This document shows positions 50,504-59,520 of a DNA stretch of 64,000 nucleotides, one piece after another (positions within the stretch are counted from its first letter, which is position 1; the number at the start of each line of letters is the position of its first letter). The translations under genes and the position numbers were made by a program. Source of the DNA: an uncultured Faecalibacterium sp. (GTDB lineage Bacteria; Bacillota; Clostridia; Oscillospirales; Ruminococcaceae). The notes under the pieces are model-generated. The model was not told the DNA's origin. It saw only the letters and a program-made list of their open reading frames with translations, and did not search any database. The stretch covers positions 1 through 64,000 of the forward strand of contig CAKTEM010000002.1 of NCBI GenBank assembly GCA_934548045.1. Direction: 5' to 3'.

Positions 50504-50548
50504 AAAAAAGCCCCATGCCCACATTTCAAAAATGCAGGTACAGGGCTT
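50504..50548 (-). terminator. terminator after the DtxR-type gene
   Basis: On the minus strand AAAGCCCTG pairs with CATGGGGCTTT, extended by CATTTTTGAAATG, followed by TTTT. Confidence 0.6.
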
Positions 50549-50576
50549 TCCGTCATTTTATGGAATTTTTCTCAAA

Positions 50577-50966
50577 TCAATCCTGATTGCTTGCTTCCGC
50601 GTCGTGGAGCAGTGCATACTCACGGATCTTTTCCAGGGTCTGCTCGCTAAGGATATGCTCGGCTTTGCAGGCGTCCTCGGCGGCGATGTCCTTATCGACG
50701 CCCAGCTGGATAAAGAAGTGCGTCAGCAGACGGTGACGGCCATAGATGCGCTCTGCGATCTCGCGGCCCGGTTCCAGCAGGGTCAGGTTGCCCTCGCCAT
50801 CCACCGCGATATAGCCGTTTTCCCGCAGCTTTTTCATGGCGATGCTGACGCTCGCCTTGGTATAACCCAGCTCGTTCACAACGTCGATGGAACGCACTTT
50901 GCCCATACGCTGTGTCAGCATGAGGATCGTTTCAAGATAATCTTCCGCGGATTGGTGGATCTGCAT
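50577..50966 (-). CDS. DtxR/MntR family metal-dependent repressor
   Basis: 129 residues. QSAEDYLETILMLTQRMGKVRSIDVVNELGYTKASVS is the winged helix with its metal-site residues, then RHRLLTHFFIQLGVDKDIAAEDACKAEHILSE, the dimer and metal-binding helix. It lacks the SH3-like third domain, as in MntR. It probably senses manganese or iron. No metal transporter gene adjoins, so the targets are elsewhere. Confidence 0.9.
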   Translation of the reverse strand: MQIHQSAEDYLETILMLTQRMGKVRSIDVVNELGYTKASVSIAMKKLRENGYIAVDGEGNLTLLEPGREIAERIYGRHRLLTHFFIQLGVDKDIAAEDACKAEHILSEQTLEKIREYALLHDAEASNQD

Positions 50967-51040
50967 GGTTTGGTTGCCTCCTGCCTTGTTCCCACAAGGG
51001 ATTTATCGCCCGGGCGAAAGCCGTCCGGCTCGTATGTTAT

Positions 51041-51098
51041 AGGATATCACATTTCACCGGGGGATGCAAGGTTTCAGGGAAAGTTTGTCTAATCAAAC
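51041..51098 (-). promoter_or_regulatory. promoter and possible operator of the DtxR-type gene
   Basis: Minus strand TTGCAT (51069-51064), 17-base spacer, TATCCT (51046-51041). Upstream is a palindrome GTTTGTCTAATCAAAC (51083-51098), a candidate metal-repressor site. Confidence 0.5.
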
Positions 51099-51120
51099 CA
51101 AATTCAGCCCCGGAAATTTG

Positions 51121-51678
51121 TTACTTTGCTGCGTCCAAGTATGCTTTGGGGCCGGAGAGGTACAGGTCGCCGCCGTGCGCGTCCAAAATGACGGTCAGGG
51201 GCATGTTCTCCACGGTCAGGCGGCGGACAGCCTCACAGCCGAGGTCGGGCCATGCGATGACTTCCAGCGTCTTGATGCTCTGTGCCATCAGCGCGCCTGC
51301 ACCGCCCAGAGCCGCCAGATAGACCGCGCCGTTGCGGACGACGGCAGCTTTGACTGCCTCATCCCGTTTGCCCTTGCCGATCATGATCTTGTTGCCCAAG
51401 TCCAGCAGGCGCGGACTCATGGCGTCCATCCGTCCGCTGGTGGTGGGGCCTGCCGAGCCTATGACCTCGCCCGGGCGTTCCGGGGTCGGGCCGACATAAT
51501 AAATCGCACTGCCCTCGAGGTCGAACGGCAGAGCCTCGCCTTTGTCGAGTGCTTCCAGCATCCGCTTGTGTGCCTGATCCCGGGCGGTGTAGACCACGCC
51601 GGACAGAAGGACGGTGTCGCCTGCTTTCAGGGGTGCCAGGTCCTCTGCGGTGCAGGGTGTCGTCAGATGATATTCCAT
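51121..51678 (-). CDS. class I fumarate hydratase, beta subunit
   Basis: 185 residues from ATG at 51678 with AGGAGGG upstream. LKAGDTVLLSGVVYTARDQAHKR near 20 and GPTTSGRMD near 90 match the swivelling beta domain. With the alpha subunit it forms the oxygen-sensitive [4Fe-4S] fumarase or the related L(+)-tartrate dehydratase. Fumarase is favoured because malic enzyme is next to it. The two subunit genes are 13 bases apart. Confidence 0.9.
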   Translation of the reverse strand: MEYHLTTPCTAEDLAPLKAGDTVLLSGVVYTARDQAHKRMLEALDKGEALPFDLEGSAIYYVGPTPERPGEVIGSAGPTTSGRMDAMSPRLLDLGNKIMIGKGKRDEAVKAAVVRNGAVYLAALGGAGALMAQSIKTLEVIAWPDLGCEAVRRLTVENMPLTVILDAHGGDLYLSGPKAYLDAAK

Positions 51679-51691
51679 CGTGTATCCCTCC

Positions 51692-52531
51692 TTAGAGCGT
51701 CGCTGACGCGCGCCGGGTGACGTGGCAGGAAACATTGACTGCCACCGGCAGACCGGCTACATGGGTCGGCATCTGCTCGATGGCGAGACCCAGACAGGTG
51801 GTCTTGCCGCCGAAGCCCTGCGGCCCGATGCCCAGCTCGTTGATGGCCGTCAGCAGCTCCTGTTCCAGTGCGGCATAATACGGGTCGGGGTTGGGTTTGT
51901 CCAGCGGACGGAGCAGAGCCTTTTTTGCCAGATAGGCCACCTTGTCAAAGCTTCCGCCGACGCCGACACCTAGCACGATGGGCGGACAGGGATTTGAGCC
52001 TGCCAGCCGGACGGTATCGACGACGAATTTCTTGAAGCCCTCCACGCCGTCGGCCGGTTTGAGCATCTGGATGCGGCTCATATTCTCACTGCCGAAGCCT
52101 TTGGGTGCCACCGTGATGGTACAGCCGTCGCCGTCCACCAGATGAACGGTGATGGCCGCCGGGGTGTTGTCGCCGGTGTTGCCCCGGCGGAGAGGGTCGG
52201 CGACAATGCTCTTGCGGAGATAGCCGTCGGTATAGCCGCGCCGGACGCCCTCATGGATGGCCGCTTCAAAGCTGCCGTCAATGTGGACATCGGTTCCCAG
52301 CTCGACAAAGACACAGGCCATGCCGGTATCCTGACAGATGGGCAGGTTCTCTTCTTTTGCCGCCGAGAGGTTCGACCAGAGCAGGTCGAGAGTATTCTTT
52401 GCCAGCGGCCAGGGCTCTTCCTGCCGGGCCTTGTCCAGCGCGTCCTGAACATCCTGCGGCAGGCGTGTGTTTGCCTCAATGCAGAGACGGGCAACGGTAT
52501 CTGTGATCTCCTGTGCCGAAATCGTCCTCAT
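51692..52531 (-). CDS. class I fumarate hydratase, alpha subunit
   Basis: 279 residues. The cluster cysteines are in PICQDTGMACVF, NPCPPIVLGVGVGG and a later FGGKTTCLGLAIEQ segment. This is the split two-gene form found in anaerobes. Lies between malic enzyme (15 bases upstream) and the beta subunit. Confidence 0.92.
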   Translation of the reverse strand: MRTISAQEITDTVARLCIEANTRLPQDVQDALDKARQEEPWPLAKNTLDLLWSNLSAAKEENLPICQDTGMACVFVELGTDVHIDGSFEAAIHEGVRRGYTDGYLRKSIVADPLRRGNTGDNTPAAITVHLVDGDGCTITVAPKGFGSENMSRIQMLKPADGVEGFKKFVVDTVRLAGSNPCPPIVLGVGVGGSFDKVAYLAKKALLRPLDKPNPDPYYAALEQELLTAINELGIGPQGFGGKTTCLGLAIEQMPTHVAGLPVAVNVSCHVTRRASATL

Positions 52532-52546
52532 GGTCCGTTCCTCCGC

Positions 52547-53719
52547 TCACAGCCGGGCTACGCCGGTCTCACGGGCTGCTTTTGCGACAGCATTTGCGAC
52601 TGCTTCCGCAACACGGGGGTCAAATGCACCGGGGATGATGTTCTCCTCGCTGCGGTCCTCATCGGTGATGAGGTCGGCGATAGCATAGGCGGCGGCAAGC
52701 TTCATCTCGTCGTTGATATCCCGTGCGCGAACGCTCAGCGCGCCCTTGAACAGACCCGGGAAGCAGAGGACGTTGTTGACCTGATTCGGGAAGTCGCTGC
52801 GGCCGGTCGCCATAACACGGACACCGCCGGCCTTGGCCTCGTCGGGCATGATCTCCGGGGTCGGGTTCGCCATTGCAAAGACGATAGCGTCCTTGTTCAT
52901 GGTCTTGCACAGCTCGGTCGTCAGGATACCCGGACGGGAAACGCCGATGAAGACATCTGCGCCCTCGATGGCCTCTTTCAGGCCGCCTTTGATCTGCCGG
53001 GGATTGGTGACTTCGCCCAGCCAGTTCTTGTGCGCCTCGGCACTGTTGCAGCCCTTGTACAGAGTGCCGAACTGGTCCACCGCGACGATATCCTTCGCGC
53101 CTGCGGTCATCAGCATCTTGATGATGGCGGTGCCTGCGGCTCCCGGACCGTTCAGGACGATGTGGACATCCTCCATCTTCTTGCCGACCACGCGCAGAGC
53201 GTTGATGAGGGCGGCCGTCACGACGATAGCCGTGCCGTGCTGGTCGTCGTGGAAGACCGGGATATCCAGTTCCCGTTCCAGTGTCTCCTCGATTTCAAAG
53301 CACTCCGGGCTCTTGATGTCCTCGAGGTTGATGCCGCCGAAGGTCGGCGCAATGGCTTTGCAGGCCGCGATGACGCTGGCCGCATCGTGGGCGTCGATGC
53401 AGATGGGGAAGGCATCCACGCCGCCGAATTCCTTGAACAGAACAGCCTTGCCTTCCATGACCGGCAGTCCGGCCTCCGGGCCGATATCGCCCAAGCCCAG
53501 CACGGCCGTGCCGTTGGAGACGACGGCGACCATATTGCCCTTGAAGGTGTACTTGTACACGTCATCGGGGTTTGCCTTGATCTTCCGGCAGGGCTCAGCG
53601 ACGCCGGGCGTGTAGGCGGTGGACAGGTCGTCACGGGTCTTGACCTCGACCTTGCTGACGATGCCGACTTTTCCCTTGTGGCTCTCGTGCATCTCGAGAG
53701 CGGCCTGATTGTAATCCAT
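52547..53719 (-). CDS. NAD(P)-dependent malic enzyme (short form)
   Basis: 390 residues from ATG at 53719 with AGGAGG upstream. STAYTPGVAEPCRKI, GTAVLGLGDIGPEAGLPVMEGKAVLFK, VFHDDQHGTAIVV and LNGPGAAGTAI (nucleotide site) are all conserved. It converts malate to pyruvate, CO2 and reduced cofactor. First gene of a malic enzyme-fumarase operon that can turn fumarate into pyruvate or the reverse. Confidence 0.93.
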   Translation of the reverse strand: MDYNQAALEMHESHKGKVGIVSKVEVKTRDDLSTAYTPGVAEPCRKIKANPDDVYKYTFKGNMVAVVSNGTAVLGLGDIGPEAGLPVMEGKAVLFKEFGGVDAFPICIDAHDAASVIAACKAIAPTFGGINLEDIKSPECFEIEETLERELDIPVFHDDQHGTAIVVTAALINALRVVGKKMEDVHIVLNGPGAAGTAIIKMLMTAGAKDIVAVDQFGTLYKGCNSAEAHKNWLGEVTNPRQIKGGLKEAIEGADVFIGVSRPGILTTELCKTMNKDAIVFAMANPTPEIMPDEAKAGGVRVMATGRSDFPNQVNNVLCFPGLFKGALSVRARDINDEMKLAAAYAIADLITDEDRSEENIIPGAFDPRVAEAVANAVAKAARETGVARL

Positions 53720-53745
53720 TTTGCTCCTCCTGTTTTTTCGCTGCC

Positions 53746-53810
53746 TCGCCCTCTCAGACTCGCATCCGCTCGTCAGCTCTCCCAGAGGGAGAGCCTTTGC
53801 CAGCAATGAC
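53746..53810. repeat. short dispersed repeat, family B, copy 2
   Basis: CGCCCTCTCAGACTCGCATC, then GTCAGCTCTCCCAGAGGGAG and AGCCTTTGCC, similar in order to 15793-15860. Non-coding, directly upstream of the malic enzyme gene. Confidence 0.55.
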
Positions 53811-54034
53811 AACAAGAGCGAGCCTGTGAACGGTAAATGCAGTTTTTTTGAATCACGATACTTTTATTCTATCAAAACCCACCCCTGTTTTCCACCGTTT
53901 TCTCCTTGGATGTGAAGTGTTTTGTGGAATTTTTGCAAAAATCTTTTCTTTTTCACTTTTACCCCTTATAATAGAGGTTGTTTCTCTGCTCACCACCGGC
54001 AAAAAGCCGGTTTTGCAACACAGGAGGTATTCTT

Positions 54035-55183
54035 TTGAAACGTACTATCACCAAAGCACTCTGCTTCGTCTGCGCCGGTGCGCTGGCCCTGTCGATGGCA
54101 GGCTGCGGCAATTCGTCCGCCAGCTCTTCCTCGTCCGCTTCCAGCGAAGCATCCAGTCTGATCTCTTTCGGCAGTGCGTCCGACTACGACTATCAGAACT
54201 TCTCTTACAGCGACGGTCTGGACGAAAACGGCTACTGGTCCGGCGTCAAGGCTCTGGACTATGTGACCCTGCCCGAGGACTACGCATCCATCCCGGTCTC
54301 CCGTTCCGACGTGGAGCCGACCAGCGAGGACATTCAGTCACAGATCGACAACATCCTGAGCCAGAATTCCACCACGCAGGAAGTTGACCGCGCCGCCGAG
54401 GATGGCGATACCGTCAACATCGACTATGTGGGTACCGTGGACGGCGTGGCCTTCACCGGCGGCACTTACAGCGGTTACAGCCTCGTTCTGGGCAGCGGCA
54501 CCTTCATCGACGGCTTTGAGGACCAGATCGTCGGCCACAAGCCCGGTGAGACTTTTGATGTCACCGTCACCTTCCCGGAGGGTTACAGCGACTCCACCGA
54601 CTCCGACGGCAACACCGTCGTCCTGAGCAACAAGGAAGCCGTCTTCTCGGTCACCCTGAACTCCACCTCGGAAGAAGTCCTGCCCGAGCTGACCGACGAG
54701 TGGGTCGACACCAACTACGGCACGAGCGACGACATCCACTCGGTCGAAGACCTCCGCGCCCTCTATCAGAAGCTGCTCTACGAGGACAACCTCCACAACG
54801 CTCTGATGAACTACCTGCTGGAAAACTCCACCTTCAAGTCCATTCCGCAGGAAGTCAGCGATTACCAGATCAAGCAGTGCCTGAACTATTACTACACCAT
54901 GGCGAACTACTATGGCTATGACCTCGACAGCTTCGTGCAGACCCTGATGGGCTACGACAGTGCTGATGCCATGCTGCAGGGCCTTTCTTCCAGCATCGAG
55001 AGCTACGCCAAGGAAGCCCTGATCTATCAGGCTGTCGCTGAGGCTGCAAATGTCGCCCCGACGCAGGAGCAGATCGACACCTACTCGGCCTATACCAGCA
55101 CTTATGGTGCCAACTACTGCACCATGGTCGCCCTCATGGACGCCGTCACCGATACCTTGTCGGATGGCGCGGTCGTCAGCTAA
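54035..55183 (+). CDS. secreted FKBP / trigger-factor-like lipoprotein
   Basis: 382 residues from a TTG start with AGGAGG upstream. A signal sequence and lipobox (MAGC, C at about 27) are followed by a Ser-rich linker. An FKBP-type domain is near 130-220 (DGDTVNIDYVGTVDGVAFTGG, FIDGFEDQIVGHKPGETFDV). Beyond it is a helical region resembling the trigger factor C-terminal domain (EDLRALYQKLLYEDNLHNAL, then EVSDYQIKQCLNYYY). It likely helps fold exported proteins outside the membrane. TATAAT at 53967-53972 is a probable -10. Confidence 0.85.
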   Translation: MKRTITKALCFVCAGALALSMAGCGNSSASSSSSASSEASSLISFGSASDYDYQNFSYSDGLDENGYWSGVKALDYVTLPEDYASIPVSRSDVEPTSEDIQSQIDNILSQNSTTQEVDRAAEDGDTVNIDYVGTVDGVAFTGGTYSGYSLVLGSGTFIDGFEDQIVGHKPGETFDVTVTFPEGYSDSTDSDGNTVVLSNKEAVFSVTLNSTSEEVLPELTDEWVDTNYGTSDDIHSVEDLRALYQKLLYEDNLHNALMNYLLENSTFKSIPQEVSDYQIKQCLNYYYTMANYYGYDLDSFVQTLMGYDSADAMLQGLSSSIESYAKEALIYQAVAEAANVAPTQEQIDTYSAYTSTYGANYCTMVALMDAVTDTLSDGAVVS

Positions 55184-55206
55184 TATCTTCTGAATCCTGA
55201 TACACA

Positions 55207-55257
55207 CAAAGAACCCCTGAACTCACGTTTCAACTGTGCGTTCAGGGGTTCTTTTTA
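55207..55257. terminator. terminator between the FKBP lipoprotein and cpsB-type genes
   Basis: AAGAACCCCTGAAC pairs with GTTCAGGGGTTCTT and is followed by TTTAG; it overlaps the stop of the convergent phosphatase gene. Confidence 0.75.
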
Positions 55258-55977
55258 GTCTTCTGTTGGCTCAAACCACAGGCCGGAGCGTCCGGTCAGC
55301 TGGTCTGCCAGCTCGGTTCCGTACTGCTGCTTGAGCTGTTCATAGGCTTTTTCGATTTTGATCGGCCGGGAAGACGTATTGTGTGCATCCGATGCCACAA
55401 TGTCAACGAGTCCTTTCCGGAGCCATCCATCAAGCCGCCGCCTGCGCCAGAAACCGCCCGGTTCCAGCACCGTCGAGCAATTGACCTGATACATTACCGG
55501 ATAAGCATCCCGAAGCTTTTCCAGCAGTCCATGCTTTTCCAGACAGGCATACCGCTCGATATGCGCCAGAAGGACCGAATAGCCGCACCGCGCGATCTGG
55601 TCCAGTCCGCGTTCCAGCTCCTTGGCGGATACATTCGGCAGATATTCCAGCAGGACCCACTCCGAATCACCCAGCACCGGCAGGGAATGTTCCCGTGCGT
55701 ATGCTTCCAGCGCAGGGTTATACAGAAGCTCTGCGCCCGAATAAAGGGTCATCTCGTAGCCCTTCTGCGCACAGTAGGCTCTCGCTTTTTCCAGATGTCG
55801 GTCGTAAGTCTCCTGCGGAAAAGGCTCCATACCCGGCGTCGTATGGGATGTCGCGAACATCCGGGTCACACCCTGCTGTGCCGCCGCATCCAGCATCGCC
55901 GTCATTGTCTCTTCGGTCTGCGCACCGTCATCCACGCCATAGATAAAATGCCCATGGATCTCGGTGAAGTCATTCAT
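55255..55977 (-). CDS. cpsB: CpsB/YwqE-type PHP protein-tyrosine phosphatase
   Basis: 240 residues. Metal-site motifs IHGHFIYGVDDGAQ, TSHTTPGM, SGAELLYNP, LLAHIERY and ASDAHNTSSRP follow the PHP-type tyrosine phosphatase order; the first motif has HGH where most have HCH. It dephosphorylates the BY-kinase encoded 6 bases upstream. Last gene of the capsule-control run. Confidence 0.9.
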   Translation of the reverse strand: MNDFTEIHGHFIYGVDDGAQTEETMTAMLDAAAQQGVTRMFATSHTTPGMEPFPQETYDRHLEKARAYCAQKGYEMTLYSGAELLYNPALEAYAREHSLPVLGDSEWVLLEYLPNVSAKELERGLDQIARCGYSVLLAHIERYACLEKHGLLEKLRDAYPVMYQVNCSTVLEPGGFWRRRRLDGWLRKGLVDIVASDAHNTSSRPIKIEKAYEQLKQQYGTELADQLTGRSGLWFEPTED

Positions 55978-55983
55978 AGCCGC

Positions 55984-56721
55984 TTAGTCTTTCTTTTTGC
56001 CGTCATCCGACTTCTTGTAGTAGTGCGAATAATGAGAGTAGTAGGATTTGTAATAATACTTCTTGCCGGTATAGTTGTCGTAATCCACCTGATTCAGGAC
56101 AGTGCCGAGGATGGGGCAGCCGGTCTGTTCCAGCTGCTCCTTTGCATCCAGAAGCTCCTGACGATGGACTTCGTTATAGTTGACGACCAGCAGGATGCCA
56201 TCGCAGAACTTGGCGATTTCAGCCGAGTCAATGACGACGCCGACCGGCGACGCATCAACGATGATATAATCTGCCTTGTCCGCCAGCTTGTCCAGCAGCT
56301 CCTGAAAACGGCCCGAGACGATCAGGGGGATCGGGCTCAGGACCTCACGTCCGACCGGAACCATCATTGCGCCTTCGATATCCGTCTGGTAAAGCACATC
56401 GTCCAGCTCGGCAATGCCTGCCAGATAGTGCGACAGGCCGTATGCCTTGCCGTCTTTTTCCTCAAACTGGACACCGTAGGTCGAGTTGATCACGCTTCGG
56501 CGCAGGTCGGCGTCGACCAGAATGACCCGGTTGCCGCGCTCTGCAAGCTTGCGCATCAGGTTCATGCTGGTAAAGCTCTTGCCTTCCGACGCATGGGAAC
56601 TCGTCAGCATGATCTTCTTCAGATCCTTTCCGGCGAAGGAAAGATTGGTCGACAGGGTGTTGAAGGATTCATTGACCGGATAACTGGCCGGAGGGAACTT
56701 TTTAAATTTCAACGATTTCAC
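55984..56721 (-). CDS. cpsD: CpsD-type bacterial tyrosine kinase
   Basis: 245 residues. Walker A TSSHASEGKSF near 40, Walker A' VILVDADLRRS near 70 and Walker B YIIVDASPVGVVIDSAE near 150. The C-terminus is a tyrosine cluster (YYYKSYYSHYSHYYKK), the autophosphorylation site. It needs the membrane partner CpsC, whose gene it overlaps by 4 bases. Controls export or polymerisation of an envelope polysaccharide. Confidence 0.92.
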   Translation of the reverse strand: MKSLKFKKFPPASYPVNESFNTLSTNLSFAGKDLKKIMLTSSHASEGKSFTSMNLMRKLAERGNRVILVDADLRRSVINSTYGVQFEEKDGKAYGLSHYLAGIAELDDVLYQTDIEGAMMVPVGREVLSPIPLIVSGRFQELLDKLADKADYIIVDASPVGVVIDSAEIAKFCDGILLVVNYNEVHRQELLDAKEQLEQTGCPILGTVLNQVDYDNYTGKKYYYKSYYSHYSHYYKKSDDGKKKD

Positions 56722-57491
56722 TGTTTCTTTCCTCCCGGCAGTTTCATTTCTCTCTTATGTACGTGTGCAGCCTGTGATTTTTCCAGTGGAATCTCAGCAA
56801 GCGTGACAAGACCGGTGTACTTCCGGATGTCTTCCGCAGTCTTGTAGGTATCATCCAGCAGCATGATCACCACGATAACGCCGCAGCTTGCCACCAGACC
56901 CAGCATTGCGCCCAGCATCACATTCTTGGTCTTGTTCGGGCTGATGGGTGCGGACGGCACCAGAGCGGCGGACATGATGGACGGCTTATCCGTATCCATC
57001 TTCTCTGCGATGTACTCACGCACCACCTTCGCATACTCATTTGCTACGTCAGCCGCTTCCTGTGCGGAAGTAGAGGTGAAGGAGATCTTCAGCATACGAG
57101 TATCCGTGGTATTCGTCACGCTCAGCATGGAGTTCATCTGATTGTAGGTGTAGGGCAGGTCCAGATTCGAGATGACCTTTTCATGGACTTCCCACATCTT
57201 GAAAACTTCAATGTAGTCGCTCGTCAGTGCAGTGCCGATCTGCAAGTCTGACATATTGATTGCAGAGTCTTTCCGGTTCAGGACATAGATCGTTGAACTT
57301 GCCTGATATTTCGGGGTGATGAAAAAGACCGTGATAACGCCCGAAATGATTGCACAGATCAGCGTCGAGGCTACGATCCACTGCCATTTTCCAAGCAGCG
57401 TATAGAATACTTCTACCAAATCGATGGTATCGACATTCTGTTTTTGCTGTACCGCCGTTTTTCCACTCGGTACCGTCTGATTTCCAGCCAA
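56718..57491 (-). CDS. cpsC: CpsC/Wzz-type chain-length and kinase-activating membrane protein
   Basis: 257 residues. Two membrane helices (about 35-58 and 190-212) flank an extracellular domain (QASSTIYVLNRKDSAINMSD and SFTSTSAQEAADVANEYAKV segments). The cytoplasmic C-terminus ends in a basic tail (HVHKREMKLPGGKKQ) that should contact CpsD. Confidence 0.9.
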   Translation of the reverse strand: MAGNQTVPSGKTAVQQKQNVDTIDLVEVFYTLLGKWQWIVASTLICAIISGVITVFFITPKYQASSTIYVLNRKDSAINMSDLQIGTALTSDYIEVFKMWEVHEKVISNLDLPYTYNQMNSMLSVTNTTDTRMLKISFTSTSAQEAADVANEYAKVVREYIAEKMDTDKPSIMSAALVPSAPISPNKTKNVMLGAMLGLVASCGVIVVIMLLDDTYKTAEDIRKYTGLVTLAEIPLEKSQAAHVHKREMKLPGGKKQ

Positions 57492-57583
57492 AGTTGCATC
57501 TCCTTTTATCTTTAAAATCGTTTCGTCAAAAAAGGCAGCGACAGAAATGCCGCCGCCTTTCTATTTTTTACACCGTCAAATGC

Positions 57584-58222
57584 TTACTGTGCAGCTGCCG
57601 GAGTGGTCTTCTGAACATTCTTCAGAGCGATAACTGTAAACTTCTTACCAAATTTCTTCAGCTGTGCATTGGTAAGATTCAGCTGCAACTGGCCGCCCTT
57701 GACAGTAGCCTGAACCTTTTCATAGGTAAACACCAGCTTGCCGTTCTCGTCCTGCTTCTGAGTACCGTCTGCGTTCAGGACCGGGATAGCGATCATGACC
57801 GTGACCTTTTCCTCTTCTTCATAAACGGTATCAACCACTTCAGATTTCACGTTCACGGTAACCTTAGCGTCGTTCGGCAGGGTGTTTTCAACAACCGTAA
57901 CTTCTTCTGCAGCTGCGACTTCAACCCGCTCTTCTTCGGTTGCACCGGTTTCCTTCTTCAGGTCAACACTGGCACCGATGTTATTAACAGCCTGCTGGGT
58001 TCTGGTATTGACTTCAGTCTTCTCCTCTTCGGTCTTGGCTACCTTCTTAGACTCCGTGGTAACAATCGTACCCTCGCCAGTCGTTGTAGTCTCAACCGAT
58101 GCTGCGACCTCATCCACAACCGTCTTACTGGGCGTGGTCGTTGCAGCAAATGCAGAAATGCCAACGCCTACGACCAGTGCAGCGGTCAGAACTAAACTTG
58201 CAGCCTTTGCAGCTTTTCTCAT
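57584..58222 (-). CDS. secreted acidic Thr/Val/Glu-rich protein, unknown function
   Basis: 212 residues from ATG at 58222, with AGAGGAG upstream. A signal peptide ends around SAFA (residue 26). A Thr/Val/Glu-rich region follows, then a C-terminal beta-like segment (VMIAIPVLNADGTQKQDENG, ATVKGGQLQLNLTNAQLKKF). Unrecognised family. It lies between the LCP gene and cpsC in one run of minus-strand genes and may be a surface protein linked to the polysaccharide. Confidence 0.65.
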   Translation of the reverse strand: MRKAAKAASLVLTAALVVGVGISAFAATTTPSKTVVDEVAASVETTTTGEGTIVTTESKKVAKTEEEKTEVNTRTQQAVNNIGASVDLKKETGATEEERVEVAAAEEVTVVENTLPNDAKVTVNVKSEVVDTVYEEEEKVTVMIAIPVLNADGTQKQDENGKLVFTYEKVQATVKGGQLQLNLTNAQLKKFGKKFTVIALKNVQKTTPAAAQ

Positions 58223-58324
58223 AGTAAAAACTCCTCTCATAATGACCGCACCCTTTCGATGCAGCTCCTCATAAATTATAGCAAATGCCCCAACGGACAT
58301 CTACAACCAATAAATTTTCCGGCT

Positions 58325-59317
58325 TTACTTGACCGGTTCCCAGAACAGATTCAAAATTGCCTGTTCAATGGATTTTTCGTCGGCGTAAAACTCCATAAAG
58401 CCATCTTCCGCGACCTGATGCTTACCGGTCAGCTCCAAAGCAGTCTCTACCGTATAATCCCTTGCCGCCCACACTTCGTTGATGAGCCGTCCCTTTGCCA
58501 TATCCGATACCAGATAAGGCGTCAGCGAATCATACATGGTCGCAGCAAACTGCTTGTCCTGCCGGTTTTTTTCTTCCAGCTGAGAGAACAGCTGATTCAG
58601 GTAGGTTTCCTGCCGCGCCATACGGGCTTCATTGGTACCCACACCAATATCCATACGGCTCCGGACATAATACTCTGCCTGCTTTCCGTGCAGGGTCAGG
58701 GTCGTACCCTTTGTCATGGCCGGGTCACGCATCGAGAAATCATCTTCCAGTGTCACAGTCACGCCGCCTGCCAGATCGTTCAGCTCTGAGATGCCGTCCA
58801 GATTCATCGCAATGTAGAAGTCGATACTCTCTCCGTTCAGCAGCCCTTCCACGGCCTCCTGCGCATATTCACAGCTCTGCTCTTTTCCATCGCCGAAACC
58901 ATGCGCAAGGCTGATCTGCATCTCCTTGGTGCCGATCGGACTGCCAAAGTAACCCAGAATGGTCACTTCAGTCATCGTGTCACGGTCGATTTTCAGCTGG
59001 CGCACCGTCTGTTCATCCGAATCAATGACGACCAGCCGCTGAAAGTCTGCCTGACCGCCCTCAAACGGACTGTCCGACTCCACGTCGCTGTCACGGTCGA
59101 TGCCCATGACAAGGATCGTTGTCAGATTTTTCCGACGCCGGTATGTGACACCGTTCACCTTTCGGGTTTCCGTCTCTTCCGTTTCCGACAGGGTTCCACG
59201 CGTCTCTGTGTAGTTCCGTGTCTCCAGCCAGCGTCCGCCGAAATAGAAAAGGAGGCCGCAAATCAGAATCAGAGCGACGATACCGACCATTATCCACAAT
59301 CGTTTTGTTTTTTTCAA
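58325..59317 (-). CDS. LytR-CpsA-Psr family protein (polysaccharide attachment)
   Basis: 330 residues. One N-terminal membrane helix, then the LCP domain: TTILVMGIDRDSDVE near 66, LKIDRDTMTEV near 107, NGESIDFYIAMNLDGISELND near 160 and AEYYVRSRMDIGVGTNEARM near 215, carrying the conserved Arg residues. LCP proteins transfer lipid-linked glycopolymers to peptidoglycan. First gene of the capsule-control run, with its promoter at 59373-59402. Confidence 0.9.
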   Translation of the reverse strand: MKKTKRLWIMVGIVALILICGLLFYFGGRWLETRNYTETRGTLSETEETETRKVNGVTYRRRKNLTTILVMGIDRDSDVESDSPFEGGQADFQRLVVIDSDEQTVRQLKIDRDTMTEVTILGYFGSPIGTKEMQISLAHGFGDGKEQSCEYAQEAVEGLLNGESIDFYIAMNLDGISELNDLAGGVTVTLEDDFSMRDPAMTKGTTLTLHGKQAEYYVRSRMDIGVGTNEARMARQETYLNQLFSQLEEKNRQDKQFAATMYDSLTPYLVSDMAKGRLINEVWAARDYTVETALELTGKHQVAEDGFMEFYADEKSIEQAILNLFWEPVK

Positions 59318-59372
59318 TCGACCCGTATCCCCTCTTTTTCTTATAATTAGACTTTTTCATCTAATCCTCTAT

Positions 59373-59402
59373 ATTATAACACGCTTTTTATCGCACTGTC
59401 AA
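59373..59402 (-). promoter_or_regulatory. promoter of the LCP-cps run
   Basis: Minus strand TTGACA (59402-59397), 18-base spacer, TATAAT (59378-59373). Confidence 0.75.
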
Positions 59403-59520
59403 TTCTTTCCTGACAGTTTTTACATTTCACCTTTCCCATGTTCTGGCAAAAATTTCCGCATTGCTGCGCACAGAATCCATTTTCTTTTTATCGGGTGATT
59501 TTTCTCATTTTTTATCGAAT

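Noticed and set aside
52142..53809. 555-codon open frame on the plus strand
   Set aside because: Antisense to malic enzyme and the fumarase alpha gene.
55381..56847. 488-codon open frame on the plus strand
   Set aside because: Antisense to cpsB, cpsD and cpsC; no recognisable domain.
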